Shown: positions 7,554 to 16,709 of the stretch, piece after piece | Layout: each line of letters opens with the position of its first letter | Numbering within the stretch: the first letter of the stretch is position 1 | Assembly (NCBI RefSeq): GCF_900460245.1 | Contig: NZ_UHIP01000002.1 | Span: 682,001 to 746,000 of the forward strand | DNA: 64,000 bases | Reading direction: 5' to 3' | Source: Vibrio fluvialis | GTDB taxonomy: Bacteria; Pseudomonadota; Gammaproteobacteria; Enterobacterales; Vibrionaceae | Made by a program: the position numbers and the translations under genes | The notes under the pieces: model-generated | The model's database searches: none | What the model was told of the DNA's origin: nothing | The model's input: only the letters and a program-made list of their open reading frames with translations

Positions 7554-9338
7554 TTACTGTTTGTCCTGATCAAAATCGCCGTGGAAATGGGCGTGATCCG
7601 AATGGCTGTGCGCCGCTTTCAGTTTTTCACCAATACGCAGTTTCTGCGCCGCTGGTTGGGCACTCATGCTACGCAGCATCGGTTGTTCACTGTCCGCTTG
7701 TGCCGGGAAGAGCGGGTTGCTCATGGCGTAATACGTGGTGACGTAAGCCAGTGCTTGAGTGTTCACCCACAGCGCCTGTTGGCTGATGTTGTTGAGATCG
7801 TCACACGCCTGGTGGTAACAAACGTCGTAGGCGACATCAATGTCCCCGCCAAATTGCTCTACTTCTTCTGCGGTTTTGGTTTGTTCTGCTCCGGTGAACA
7901 GGCCACCAAACGCCACGCCCCAATCCGCAAAGCCTGCGTAATCAGAGCGTTTCGACAGTGCCTGAGGAACCGTCGCGCTGTCTTTTGACGTGAAGAATTC
8001 GTTGAAGATGGATTCGATGTCTGAAGTGCCGTAAGGCGGTTCAAAATCACCAGTGTAGGCGTTGTCCGGGCTGTCTTTGGTATCGGACAAGTCGCCATCC
8101 ATGACGCCGTAGATGTAGTTCGGAGAGCCAATCATGTCGAAGTTGAGATACAGCTTCACTTTGTTGAGCTTGTTGTATCGAGCATCGACCAACTCCAGTT
8201 GCGCTTCCGTCAATTGCGCCGGGTCGCTGATGCCCAGCTCATCCATGATTTGCTGCTGCGCTTTGTCGTACAGCGGGGCAAACAGTTCATTGGTGTAGTA
8301 TTCCGAGCCCACTAAGCCTGCTTCCTCTGCTGCCCACCAGGCAAAGCGGACGCGGTTTTTCACCGGCACTTTCAAATCAGCCAGCTTCACTGCGTATTCC
8401 AGCAGGCCAGCGGTGCCTGAGCCGTTATCGTTGATCCCCGGACCTTCCGGTACGGAGTCGAGGTGCGCGCCGAGCATGACCACATTGTTCGGGTTGCCGC
8501 CGCGGGTTTCGGCGATGACGTTTTGCGTCACCACCATTTCATCTTTGACATCAATGTTCAGCACGGCCGGAACCGAGGCAGACTGAGCGGCCTGATACCA
8601 GCTTTCACCTAACTCAAAGCGAACTCCGAAAGCCGGAATGGTGGCGGAGGTGTCACTGCCGAGGGTGCCGTTCACGACGCCTTTACGACCCTCATCATTG
8701 CCTTGGTTGAAAATAATGGCCGCAATCGCGCCTGCATTCTGCGCGTTGACGACTTTGTCACTAAAGCTACACGAACCGCGTTGAATGACCGCGATTTTGC
8801 CGGCGATGGCTTTGCCTTCGAAATCGGAAGCTTCACAGCCATCGCTGCTGTCGTAGGTGTCAGAATCAAAGTTGAAATCAGGAGTGACAAACACCAGTTC
8901 TCCGCTCAGTTCACCGTTTGAACCACCAGAGTATGACATTGCTGCGTAGTCCGGTTCCGTGCCTTCAGGTGCGCTACGTGTGCTGACCAGTTCATTGCCG
9001 TTAACATTCAGATGAGTATTGGCCAGCTCTTCCCAGGCGCGGAAATCAAACTCCTGAGTGGTCACCTTATAGCCGTGCTCTTTCATGGTGGCGATAATGT
9101 ATTCCACCGATTCCTGATAACCCTGGCTGCCCGCCGCGCGGGTAATACCGCTGTTGTCACTGGTTGGAGATGCTAAACCCTCAAGAGTCTGAAGGTGATC
9201 CACCACATCGCTTTGCTGGATTCGTTTGGCGACCTGTTGCGCGACCCAACGAGGATCGTCGAGAAAACACCCGGTCAATAGCGTTGCACTGACTGCGGTT
9301 GCGATCAGCGTTTTTGTTGTTGTCATGCGTACTTGCAT
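7554..9338 (-). CDS. M28 family aminopeptidase lipoprotein with PA domain
   Basis: A 594-aa exported protein. I place the start at the ATG at 9338 because AAGGAG precedes it; the frame is open further upstream. The N-terminus ends in a lipobox, TLLTGC (C24), so the protein is probably a lipoprotein. A protease-associated domain lies at about 140-260 (IAVIQRGSCSFSDKVVNAQ). The M28 zinc site follows: H292/D294 in GAHLDSVPEGPG, D304 in INDNGSG, and E338/E339 in WWAAEEAGLVGSEYY. The family cleaves N-terminal residues from peptides. It probably feeds on extracellular peptides. It is a single-gene unit on the minus strand with its own terminator. Confidence 0.92.
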   Translation of the reverse strand: MQVRMTTTKTLIATAVSATLLTGCFLDDPRWVAQQVAKRIQQSDVVDHLQTLEGLASPTSDNSGITRAAGSQGYQESVEYIIATMKEHGYKVTTQEFDFRAWEELANTHLNVNGNELVSTRSAPEGTEPDYAAMSYSGGSNGELSGELVFVTPDFNFDSDTYDSSDGCEASDFEGKAIAGKIAVIQRGSCSFSDKVVNAQNAGAIAAIIFNQGNDEGRKGVVNGTLGSDTSATIPAFGVRFELGESWYQAAQSASVPAVLNIDVKDEMVVTQNVIAETRGGNPNNVVMLGAHLDSVPEGPGINDNGSGTAGLLEYAVKLADLKVPVKNRVRFAWWAAEEAGLVGSEYYTNELFAPLYDKAQQQIMDELGISDPAQLTEAQLELVDARYNKLNKVKLYLNFDMIGSPNYIYGVMDGDLSDTKDSPDNAYTGDFEPPYGTSDIESIFNEFFTSKDSATVPQALSKRSDYAGFADWGVAFGGLFTGAEQTKTAEEVEQFGGDIDVAYDVCYHQACDDLNNISQQALWVNTQALAYVTTYYAMSNPLFPAQADSEQPMLRSMSAQPAAQKLRIGEKLKAAHSHSDHAHFHGDFDQDKQ

Positions 9339-9482
9339 CTGTAACTCCTTGTGTAAGAGATCCAGACTATTCTTTGCCAGCCATTGGGTTAATGAAATGT
9401 TAATTAATGCATCTTGGTGCATAATGTGAACTGATATCAAATAATGATGATGCAATGAATTAATTATTCGCAAGACCAATGA

Positions 9483-9502
9483 GTGGATGTCACGAAATCC
9501 AC
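9483..9502. repeat. Inverted repeat GTGGAT-N8-ATCCAC
   Basis: A perfect 6-bp inverted repeat lies about 145 nt upstream of the aminopeptidase start. It may be an operator. No factor can be named. Confidence 0.3.
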
Positions 9503-9567
9503 AGGATTAGTAACGTTCTGATAAATAATAAAAATATTAATTGAGGTGACCAAATTTGTGGCACAAA

Positions 9568-9592
9568 AAAGCCCTGCATGAAGCAGGGCTCG
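9568..9592 (-). terminator. nagB terminator
   Basis: AGCCCTGC/GCAGGGCT hairpin followed on the minus strand by TTTTTT, just past the nagB stop. Confidence 0.88.
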
Positions 9593-9613
9593 AAAAGATA
9601 CGCTAGCGAATGC

Positions 9614-10414
9614 TTAGAAACCTTTGATGTTCTCAGCTTCCAGCTCAGTGAAGTATTTTACCGTCTTCACTTTCAGTTCTTGCGTTGCTGGTTCGTCACA
9701 TACGATCACCGCTTTTGGATGCAGTTGCAATGCAGATACTGTCCACAGGTGGTTTACACAACCTTCGACTGCCGCTTCCAAAGCTTGAGCTTTGTTGTGG
9801 CCAGTGACCAGAATCATCACTTCTTGTGCATCCAGCAGAGTGCCCACACCGATAGTCAGCGCGTATTTTGGCACTTGGCTGATGTCACCATCAAAGAAAC
9901 GAGAGTTTGCGATACGAGTATCGTGAGTCAGTGTTTTGATACGAGTACGTGAAGCCAGTGAAGACGCTGGTTCGTTGAATGCGATGTGACCGTCGTTACC
10001 CACGCCGCCCATGAACAGGTGGATTTTGCCGAAGGCTTTGATTTTCTCTTCGTACTGACGGCACTCTTCATCGTGATCACCAGTGTTGCCGTTCAGCAGG
10101 TTGATGTTCTGATCTTGAATATCAACGTGGTTGAAGAAGTTGTTGTACATGAATGAACGGTAAGATTCTGGGTGGTCAGCTGGCAGGCCAACGTATTCAT
10201 CCATGTTGAATGTCACAACGTGTTTGAAGCTCACTTTGCCTTCATTGTACAGCTCGATCAGTGCTTTGTAAGTTGTCAGAGGTGTACCACCAGTTGGAAG
10301 GCCAAGCACAAAAGGACGGTCCGCAGTTGGCTTAAAGTCGTTAATGCGTTTTGCAATGTGTGCTGCAGCCCATTTACCTACTTGTGCCGCGTTGTTTAAT
10401 GGAATCAGTCTCAT
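9614..10414 (-). CDS. nagB: Glucosamine-6-phosphate deaminase NagB
   Basis: The 266-aa length is identical to the E. coli enzyme, which converts glucosamine-6-phosphate to fructose-6-phosphate and ammonia. Catalytic residues are visible: D72 in [11 protein letters not shown]141/H143 in [10 protein letters not shown] and E148. The phosphate-loop sequence [15 protein letters not shown] is near residue 38. It supports growth on chitin sugars, a major vibrio niche. It stands alone, without nagA beside it. A TATAAT at 10469-10464 on the minus strand lies about 50 nt upstream and is a good -10 candidate. Confidence 0.97.
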   Translation of the reverse strand: MRLIPLNNAAQVGKWAAAHIAKRINDFKPTADRPFVLGLPTGGTPLTTYKALIELYNEGKVSFKHVVTFNMDEYVGLPADHPESYRSFMYNNFFNHVDIQDQNINLLNGNTGDHDEECRQYEEKIKAFGKIHLFMGGVGNDGHIAFNEPASSLASRTRIKTLTHDTRIANSRFFDGDISQVPKYALTIGVGTLLDAQEVMILVTGHNKAQALEAAVEGCVNHLWTVSALQLHPKAVIVCDEPATQELKVKTVKYFTELEAENIKGF

Positions 10415-10463
10415 TTGTAGCCCCTAATGTGATAATTCGTGATTCGGATAATCGTTAATTCGC

Positions 10464-10469
10464 ATTATA
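10464..10469 (-). promoter_or_regulatory. Candidate nagB -10 element
   Basis: An exact TATAAT on the minus strand within AT-rich sequence (AATTCGCATTATAAAATAA on the plus strand). This AT-rich partial palindrome could also be a NagC-type site, but I cannot assign it firmly. The 319-nt gap 10415-10733 shows no other feature. Confidence 0.5.
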
Positions 10470-10733
10470 AAATAAGTTTAGGTAGTCAGCCATTGTTTTG
10501 GGTCAAATTTTTCAACATTCTTTTTCTTTTCGTTGCAATGATCGCATAAATGGCCATTTTGAGGCGAAAAATTCGGCACTCAGGCTGACTAAACCCTGTT
10601 AAGCATAGTCAAAAATGACAAAAAATTTATTTATAAAATTAAGTGATAATTTGATGTGTTTCGTGTTGCAGATTGGCGAAGCGAGGGTTCGTTATCCATA
10701 CTTGAACTGAATGATGAAAAAGGAGCTGTGCAT

Positions 10734-10985
10734 ATGAAAAATGAACTTGATCCTGCCAAAATTTTGCATGCATACGAAGTGGTTATGGAGCATGGCACAC
10801 CCACGGAGTTCGGTAAGATTTATGAAGGCATCGAAGCGTTTTCCGACTATGACGGCTACAACGTCTACATGCGGGGGAATGGCGTCGAACTGAAGGTCGG
10901 ATTCCACAATACCTACCATCTGGAGTATGACCAGGAGCATCTGCGTGACAGCTTTCTGAAGAAAGTCGCCATGCTGGCTAAATAG
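10734..10985 (+). CDS. Small gammaproteobacterial protein, DUF3081-like
   Basis: An 83-aa soluble protein. The start ATG at 10734 is preceded by AAGGAG, so the longer open frame upstream is not used. It is acidic and aromatic-rich (AFSDYDGYNVYMRGNG, VGFHNTYHLEYD), with no signal peptide or membrane segment. From memory it resembles the DUF3081 family of short proteins in Vibrio and relatives; I cannot verify the number. The function is unknown. It lies divergent from nagB, with a terminator behind it. Confidence 0.7.
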   Translation: MKNELDPAKILHAYEVVMEHGTPTEFGKIYEGIEAFSDYDGYNVYMRGNGVELKVGFHNTYHLEYDQEHLRDSFLKKVAMLAK

Positions 10986-11015
10986 TGTGCAGGGCGATAA
11001 GGAAAGTCCCAAAAC

Positions 11016-11047
11016 AAAGCCCTAGGCGAATATCGCACTAGGGCTTT
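11016..11047. terminator. Bidirectional terminator between small gene and DUF1704 gene
   Basis: AAAGCCCTA and TAGGGCTTT form a perfect 9-bp stem around a 14-nt loop between convergent genes. Confidence 0.75.
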
Positions 11048-11075
11048 GGGAGAAAGATTCGATCAGAGCAAGCGC

Positions 11076-13064
11076 TTAGTGGCGCAATGAATCGATGAGG
11101 TATTTCAGCACCGGCTCGGGTTCAATGCCTTTATCATCAAAGCGATGTTTTGGCTTGACCAGCCAGCCGCGTTCCACCAGTTCATCAATCAAATCCAGAT
11201 AGGTGTGGCTGCATTTGCCGACCAGCAGGTTGTCGATGTTACGTTTCTGCGCTTGCTGCAAGGTGTGCAGGAATCCTTCCAGATACAAATGATCTTTAGT
11301 AAAGCCGCCCCCGCGGTAAACGCGCGTGGTGGTGACAAATGCGCTGTCACGATCGAGGCCAAACTCATCCACAAGAAAATCAAAGGTCTGGTAGAAGTTT
11401 TGCTCTTTGAGCATAGAATCTACGGCCAGCACGCGGGTCGCAAGTGTCTGTAAGCGATCGTGTGACATATAGCCCGCTTTATACTCCGCCAGAATCGCTA
11501 ACCCCTCCTGAGATTCAGTAGAACCCGGCAGACCGATGGAGAACACTTTCAGTGGCTGCATGCGCGCGTTGAACGTGGTCGCCATATGCACGCCAAGTTC
11601 GTGCTGAATCAGACGCTGCACTTCCGCGTGCGAGTAGGTCACTTTGCTGTTGAGATAGAGCGTCGGTGGCTTTTTCCCGCTCACCATGGCACGCGCCGCG
11701 AGGGAGGACGTCGGCGTCACATTACATGCCATACCCCACTCTTTGGCTTTGTTGGCCATGATCACCGCCGCTTCATCGGCGGTGTAGAACGGGCCTTTTT
11801 CTTCTGGCAACGTTTTGGCGTACAGCAGAAAGCGGGCGTTGTCGATAGCCGTTGTACTCGGACGTCCATAAAAGCGCAGCGAGTTATAGAGGAATTTCTC
11901 CTGACCAATGCTGGTCAGCAGGTCGATTTTCTCACTCAGCTTGTTGACCATCGAGCTGTAAAGCTGCTTAAGATCCGGATCCGTAATTGACTCAATCGGT
12001 AACTGGAACAGCTTATGTTTGAACTCGTTGGCGTGGATCGGTAACTGTTTGTAACGAAAATCCGGCTTAAAGCGACTCGGCGCAGCATCGAAACGCTTAC
12101 GCTCAGCGTTAATATTGCTCGGGTTGACGTATTTGAGCGTTTCCACTTTTTGCGTCAGCTTGGCTAACGCTTTATCAATCGCCAGCACGTTCGGCTCAAT
12201 CGACGAGCTGAGCATGTTGGCTTTGGTGATTCGGCGGCGGTTGTGACGACGCTGGAAATAGGCACTGGTTTGGCTGAACGCCTCTTTGAAGCCGCTTTTG
12301 AGTGCATCCATCACCAGCGGATAAACGGTGCCGTCCGCCTCTTCCATGAATACTTTTTTGACTTCCGTTGGCAGCACCAGTGTGCGGTCAAAATGCGCGT
12401 TGGTGTGCGCAATCAGATAGCCACGGCCTTCAAACACCGCGTTCATGGCTGTCTGGTTTTCAATATGGGGCAACTGAATCTTGCCCAGCTCAGTACAGAA
12501 ACGTTTGACCACCGCGCCCCAGCGCTGCATGTCGATCTGCGCAGTACCGACGTTAAATACGGGCGTTGGCTGCGACAGTGACTGGTAGTTGTAGGCGTAG
12601 AGATCGAACACGATCACCATGCCGAACATCGATTCCAGTTTGCGAATCAGAGCTTCGTAGAGCTGATAAAACAGGCCGTGTTTGAGATGGCTGGCAGAGC
12701 GTTGCTTGTCGTTGAGCGGTTTTTTCCATGCCGATTTGTAGCGGGTGCTCAGCGTGCGAGCGCGGTTGAGATCGTACTCAAAGCGTGAATCGAGTCCCCA
12801 CAGCGTAATGGGCTGAGATGCGATGAGTTGGTCGGTCAACGGGGCTTCTTCGAGGCGGCGCTCGGCTTTGGAAAGCTGACACTGTTTTTGCAGGTCATCG
12901 CGCAGACGGCTACCCGCGTGAATAGCGGTACAGACGACAGGCAGGTATTGTTCAATTTTGATAAAACAACCAGCGGCTTCGAGTTCGCCGGAGAAAGGTT
13001 GCCCCCGCTGAATCAGCGAGAGCATCTCTTCTAGAGAATAAACTTTGGAAATTGGGTTGGCCAT
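11076..13064 (-). CDS. DUF1704 'QEGLA' metallopeptidase-like protein with N-terminal FGase-like domain
   Basis: A 662-aa cytoplasmic protein with two parts. Residues about 40-270 look like an N-formylglutamate amidohydrolase (HutG-type) fold: CTAIHAGSRLRDDL near 45-58, SRFEYDLNRA near 93-102, and FDLYAYNY near 153-160. Residues about 300-662 are DUF1704, with a zinc-peptidase-type HELGVH (488-493) and the name-giving QEGLA (519-523). Bacterial relatives are annotated 'flavohemoglobin expression-modulating QEGLA motif protein'. The animal relatives KIAA0895/MATCAP are tubulin tyrosine carboxypeptidases using the same HExxxH-type site. The bacterial substrate is unknown. Start ATG at 13064. Confidence 0.85.
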   Translation of the reverse strand: MANPISKVYSLEEMLSLIQRGQPFSGELEAAGCFIKIEQYLPVVCTAIHAGSRLRDDLQKQCQLSKAERRLEEAPLTDQLIASQPITLWGLDSRFEYDLNRARTLSTRYKSAWKKPLNDKQRSASHLKHGLFYQLYEALIRKLESMFGMVIVFDLYAYNYQSLSQPTPVFNVGTAQIDMQRWGAVVKRFCTELGKIQLPHIENQTAMNAVFEGRGYLIAHTNAHFDRTLVLPTEVKKVFMEEADGTVYPLVMDALKSGFKEAFSQTSAYFQRRHNRRRITKANMLSSSIEPNVLAIDKALAKLTQKVETLKYVNPSNINAERKRFDAAPSRFKPDFRYKQLPIHANEFKHKLFQLPIESITDPDLKQLYSSMVNKLSEKIDLLTSIGQEKFLYNSLRFYGRPSTTAIDNARFLLYAKTLPEEKGPFYTADEAAVIMANKAKEWGMACNVTPTSSLAARAMVSGKKPPTLYLNSKVTYSHAEVQRLIQHELGVHMATTFNARMQPLKVFSIGLPGSTESQEGLAILAEYKAGYMSHDRLQTLATRVLAVDSMLKEQNFYQTFDFLVDEFGLDRDSAFVTTTRVYRGGGFTKDHLYLEGFLHTLQQAQKRNIDNLLVGKCSHTYLDLIDELVERGWLVKPKHRFDDKGIEPEPVLKYLIDSLRH

Positions 13065-13136
13065 GCGTGACCCTATTAGAAGACGGCTATTCTCGTCGTT
13101 GAAGTAAGCGGCGCCGAGAGTTCAACGCCGGGCACA

Positions 13137-13496
13137 TTAGTCTTCTTCTGTCAGGCTTGGTTCGTCATCCGTGAAGTCGTCCGCCGCATCTGGTTTGTTG
13201 CGACCGTTCAACGTATGGAAGCGCTTGCGACCGCGAGACAGACGAACGTACTTCATCCAAACGCGTTCAATCTTGCTCTGAGCCAGATCCGGGTTATCCA
13301 ACACCTCTAAAAAGTGCTGTTCTTCCGCATTTTCAGGCTGAAGCAGACCGGTCTCAAGGCCAACCATTGTATCCCCGTACAGCGTTAGGATATCCTCTTC
13401 TCCAAGAGTGAAATCACCAGACTTGGCAAAGCCTCTTGGAAACTTTTTAGTATCGAAAAATCGTTTTTTTCCTTGACGAAATACTGTCTCAGACAT
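13137..13496 (-). CDS. maoP: MaoP (DUF413/YifE) macrodomain Ori organisation protein
   Basis: A 119-aa protein starting at the ATG at 13496 behind GAGGT. The sequences RFFDTKKFPRGFAKSGDFTL and 'ERVWMKYVRLSRGRKRFHTL' are the conserved core of the YifE family. E. coli MaoP (112 aa) acts with the maoS site to organise the Ori macrodomain. The acidic tail is also typical. The gene is divergent from hdfR, the same pairing as in E. coli, which strengthens the call. Whether it organises an origin domain here is inference. Confidence 0.9.
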   Translation of the reverse strand: MSETVFRQGKKRFFDTKKFPRGFAKSGDFTLGEEDILTLYGDTMVGLETGLLQPENAEEQHFLEVLDNPDLAQSKIERVWMKYVRLSRGRKRFHTLNGRNKPDAADDFTDDEPSLTEED

Positions 13497-13646
13497 ATCA
13501 ACCTCGTGTGAATATGTGCTACCACTACGTAGCCGTGGTTCACGGCGAAAGTTAGGCGCAAAATCTCGAAAAGAAAAACAAAAATTTTTTATCGTCATTA
13601 TTGTACTTACTTGTTAATCTTCACGAGGAATATCAGAGGATTCAAT

Positions 13647-14540
13647 ATGGACGTAAAAGTCTTTCGCACCTTTCTTGAACTGGCTAAAGTTCGTCATTTT
13701 GGCCGGGCCGCAGAGAATCTGTACCTAACTCAGGCCGCTGTCAGCGCACGTATTAAACAGCTGGAAAGTTACTTCGATGCTCAGCTTTTCACTCGCGACC
13801 GGAACAACATCAAACTCACCTCCGCCGGCGAGCGTTTGGTCGGCTATGCCGAAGTGATGGTGGCGACCTTACAGCAAGCGAAATTTGAACTCTCGCTCGA
13901 GAGCGGTAAAGCGCTGCAACTGACTCTGGGCGGGACACCGAACATTTGGGACGCCTACTTGCAGAACTGTTTGAGTGTGGTGACCGATGCGTTCAGCGGT
14001 TACGGATTCATGGCGGAAGTCATGGGGCGCGAGCAGCTTAGTCGCAACCTGTTAGAGCGCACGCTGGATATGGCGTTTGCGCTGGACCAAATTAAAGCGG
14101 AAGAGCTGCAGTGCAAGAAAGTCGCCGACTTGGTACTGGTGCTTGTGTCGACCCGTCCGGATACCGCAGACAGCGTTTTTGACCATCAGTACGTGTATGT
14201 GGACTGGGGCGCACGTTTTGCATCAGAGCATGCCGACCGTCACCCGAAAGCGCCAGCGCCGTTTCTACGCACTTCTACCGCGCGTATTGCGCTGGATTTC
14301 ATTCTTGAGAAGGGCGGCAGTGCCTATCTGCCAGCGTCTGTGGTTGAGCCGTTCCTCAACTCAGGGCAGTTATATCGCGTGGTCGGAGTCGAAGACTGGT
14401 ATCGGCCAATTTATCTCAGCTATCGCAAAAACAGCTCGTCGGTCGATGCGATTACGCAAGTGGAAAAACTGGTCAAGAGTATCGATCCACTCACCGCATA
14501 CAGCCTGCAAAGGGCCGGTGGTCTTGGGGTGTCATCCTGA
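13647..14540 (+). CDS. hdfR: LysR-family regulator HdfR
   Basis: 297 aa from the ATG at 13647 (AGAGGA upstream). The N-terminal winged helix is MDVKVFRTFLELAKVRHFGR...NLYLTQAAVSARIKQLES. The C-terminal co-inducer domain is of normal length. HdfR represses the flagellar master operon flhDC in E. coli. Vibrios use FlrA instead, so the target here is likely different. The divergent maoP neighbour supports orthology with E. coli yifA/hdfR. Confidence 0.88.
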   Translation: MDVKVFRTFLELAKVRHFGRAAENLYLTQAAVSARIKQLESYFDAQLFTRDRNNIKLTSAGERLVGYAEVMVATLQQAKFELSLESGKALQLTLGGTPNIWDAYLQNCLSVVTDAFSGYGFMAEVMGREQLSRNLLERTLDMAFALDQIKAEELQCKKVADLVLVLVSTRPDTADSVFDHQYVYVDWGARFASEHADRHPKAPAPFLRTSTARIALDFILEKGGSAYLPASVVEPFLNSGQLYRVVGVEDWYRPIYLSYRKNSSSVDAITQVEKLVKSIDPLTAYSLQRAGGLGVSS

Positions 14541-14547
14541 ACATGAA

Positions 14548-14573
14548 AAAGGCGAGAGAATCTCGCCTTTTTT
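14548..14573. terminator. Bidirectional terminator hdfR / codA
   Basis: AAGGCGAGA and TCTCGCCTT arms with a short loop and T/A runs on both sides, between convergent genes. Confidence 0.88.
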
Positions 14574-14599
14574 GATGCTGAAATTAGCGCGGCGAGCCA

Positions 14600-15877
14600 T
14601 TAACGGCGAAAGTCGATGGCTTCACTGCTTTCGAGGTGAATCCGGGTGGTGGCGGGCTGCGTTTCCGCGATCACTTTTCCGCCACGAACCGAATAACGCA
14701 CTGCAACCTGACGGCGCACCGCATCAAAACCGCTTTCAGCAGGCAGCACCAGCAGGTTGCCCGGTTTGCCCACTTCAATCCCATACTGATCCTGAATGTT
14801 CAGCGTGCGCGCTGAATGGCGGCCAATCAGCTTGAGTGAATCGTTGATTTGTTCATATCCCATCACCTGGCATACATGCAGCCCCATGTGCAGTACCTGT
14901 AGCATGTTAGCGGTGCCGAGCGGATACCAGGGGTCAAACACGTCATCGTGCCCGAAACAGACGTTAATGCCCGCACCCAGCATCTCTTTCACCCGGGTGA
15001 CGCCGCGGCGTTTAGGATAATCATCAAACCGGCCCTGAAGATGAATGTTCACCAGCGGGTTAGCGACAAAGTTAATCCCCGACATGCGCAACAGGCGGAA
15101 CAGGCGCGAGGCGTAGGCACCATTGTAGGAACCCATGGCGGTGGTGTGGCTGGCCGTGACTTTTTCGCCCATCTGATACTGAAGGGCCAGAGCGGCGACG
15201 GTTTCGACAAAGCGTGACTGCTCGTCGTCGATTTCATCGCAATGGACATCAATCAGGCGATCGTATTTCTGGGCCAGTTCGAACACGTAATGCAGCGATT
15301 CCACGCCATATTCGCGGGTGAATTCAAAGTGCGGGATCGCGCCAATCACATCGGCGCCGAGTTTGACCGCTTCTTCAAGCAGCGCTTTGCCATTCGGGTA
15401 GGAGAGGATGCCCTCCTGCGGAAAGGCAACGATTTGAATGTCGACCCAGGGTTTCATGGTGTCGCGTACTTCCAGCATTGCTTTGAGCGCGGTCAGCGTC
15501 GGGTCGGACACATCCACGTGCGTGCGCACATGCTGCACGCCGTTGGCAATCTGCCACTTCAGGGTTTGAATCGCGCGTGCTTTGACATCTTCTATCGACA
15601 GCAACGCTTTGCGTTCTGCCCAGCGTTCGATGCCTTCAAACAGAGTGCCGGACAGGTTCCACGCAGGTTCTCCCGCCGTTTGGGTGGTATCCAGATGAAT
15701 GTGGGGCTCACAAAACGGTGCGACCACTAAGCCACCAGAGGCATCCAGCACCTCGCCTTGATAGTCGATGTGAGTAGTCGTTGGTTCGATATGTGTAAAA
15801 CGGCCGGATTCAATCAGGATCTGTTTGAGTGATGATTCGCCCTCAAGTCGGGCATTGGTGATCAGAAGTGTGGTCAT
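14600..15877 (-). CDS. codA: Cytosine deaminase CodA
   Basis: 425 aa, against 427 in E. coli. It hydrolyses cytosine to uracil and ammonia for pyrimidine salvage. The amidohydrolase metal site is clear: H59/H61 in [13 protein letters not shown], the HCDEIDD stretch near residue 210, SHTTAM near 240, and the catalytic-Asp region [16 protein letters not shown] take the ATG at 15877 (AGGAC upstream) over an in-frame earlier start. The usual partner permease gene codB is not beside it, so uptake must be encoded elsewhere. Confidence 0.95.
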   Translation of the reverse strand: MTTLLITNARLEGESSLKQILIESGRFTHIEPTTTHIDYQGEVLDASGGLVVAPFCEPHIHLDTTQTAGEPAWNLSGTLFEGIERWAERKALLSIEDVKARAIQTLKWQIANGVQHVRTHVDVSDPTLTALKAMLEVRDTMKPWVDIQIVAFPQEGILSYPNGKALLEEAVKLGADVIGAIPHFEFTREYGVESLHYVFELAQKYDRLIDVHCDEIDDEQSRFVETVAALALQYQMGEKVTASHTTAMGSYNGAYASRLFRLLRMSGINFVANPLVNIHLQGRFDDYPKRRGVTRVKEMLGAGINVCFGHDDVFDPWYPLGTANMLQVLHMGLHVCQVMGYEQINDSLKLIGRHSARTLNIQDQYGIEVGKPGNLLVLPAESGFDAVRRQVAVRYSVRGGKVIAETQPATTRIHLESSEAIDFRR

Positions 15878-15951
15878 GGAAAGTCCTTTTGCCAACAGCA
15901 CTGTTTACTGCCACCTAGTGTGGCACAGAGTGCGTAATGGCGTAAGAACAA

Positions 15952-15980
15952 AAAAAGGGCGAGATAATCTCGCCCTTCAT
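15952..15980 (-). terminator. Terminator of the DoxX gene
   Basis: AGGGCGAGA/TCTCGCCCT hairpin with TTTTTTT following on the minus strand, immediately past the stop at 15996. Confidence 0.88.
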
Positions 15981-15995
15981 TGAATCTTCAGAAAA

Positions 15996-16433
15996 TTATT
16001 TCTGGCTGACTGCTGAGTCGATGCTCACTTTGCCCGCGCCAGAAATCAGCAGTGATACGCTGGCGGCTAGCAGAGCAAGACCAAACTCGTAACCGTTGTT
16101 CGCCATGAACAGACCATTGCCGATGTGCACGCTCAGAATGGCAACGACCATGGTGAATGCGGTTACAAACGCAGCAGGACGAGTCAGCAGACCGATCAGC
16201 AAGAACAGGCCGCCAAAGAATTCACCGCTACCCGCCAGGAAAGCCATCAGAACACCCGGTTCAATGCCGATGGATGCCATCCATTGACCAGTGCCTTCCA
16301 GACCGTATCCGCCAAACCAGCCAAAAAGTTTTTGCGAGCCATGCGCCATAAAGGTGATGCCGATAGGGATACGTAGAGCCAGTGGTGCAAATCCTGCGTC
16401 AGTGCTCATGAGTTTTTTCAAAAATGCGTTCAT
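15996..16433 (-). CDS. DoxX family inner-membrane protein
   Basis: 145 aa from the ATG at 16433 (GAGGAAA upstream). Four membrane segments are visible, with the DoxX signature ALRIPIGITFMAHGSQKLFG near the first helix and 'EFFGGLFLLIGLLTRPAA' in the second pair. DoxX/YqjF proteins are poorly understood membrane proteins linked to thiosulfate oxidation or redox stress in some species. The start region lies in a divergent spacer shared with ada. No operon partner is visible. Confidence 0.85.
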   Translation of the reverse strand: MNAFLKKLMSTDAGFAPLALRIPIGITFMAHGSQKLFGWFGGYGLEGTGQWMASIGIEPGVLMAFLAGSGEFFGGLFLLIGLLTRPAAFVTAFTMVVAILSVHIGNGLFMANNGYEFGLALLAASVSLLISGAGKVSIDSAVSQK

Positions 16434-16709
16434 GTGGGTTTCCTCAATATTCGATAATCTGCAATAAGTGTCGTGCATTGTTGTGTGCCGATGGAGAGAG
16501 TTTAGGAGAGTTTAAAAAAATAGATAACGTTCATAACTCGACATTCTTGTTCGAAAAACTTGAAGGACTTTCCGTGAACTTAATCTCATTTTCGTGAATA
16601 GCCGGGTAACGATGAGTGAACGCACGGTGTGACCATTGAGTTCCGAAAATGGCTAGTGTTCTGGTGATGACGTCGTACACTGTGCTTAACAGAACGAAGG
16701 AACCGATAT

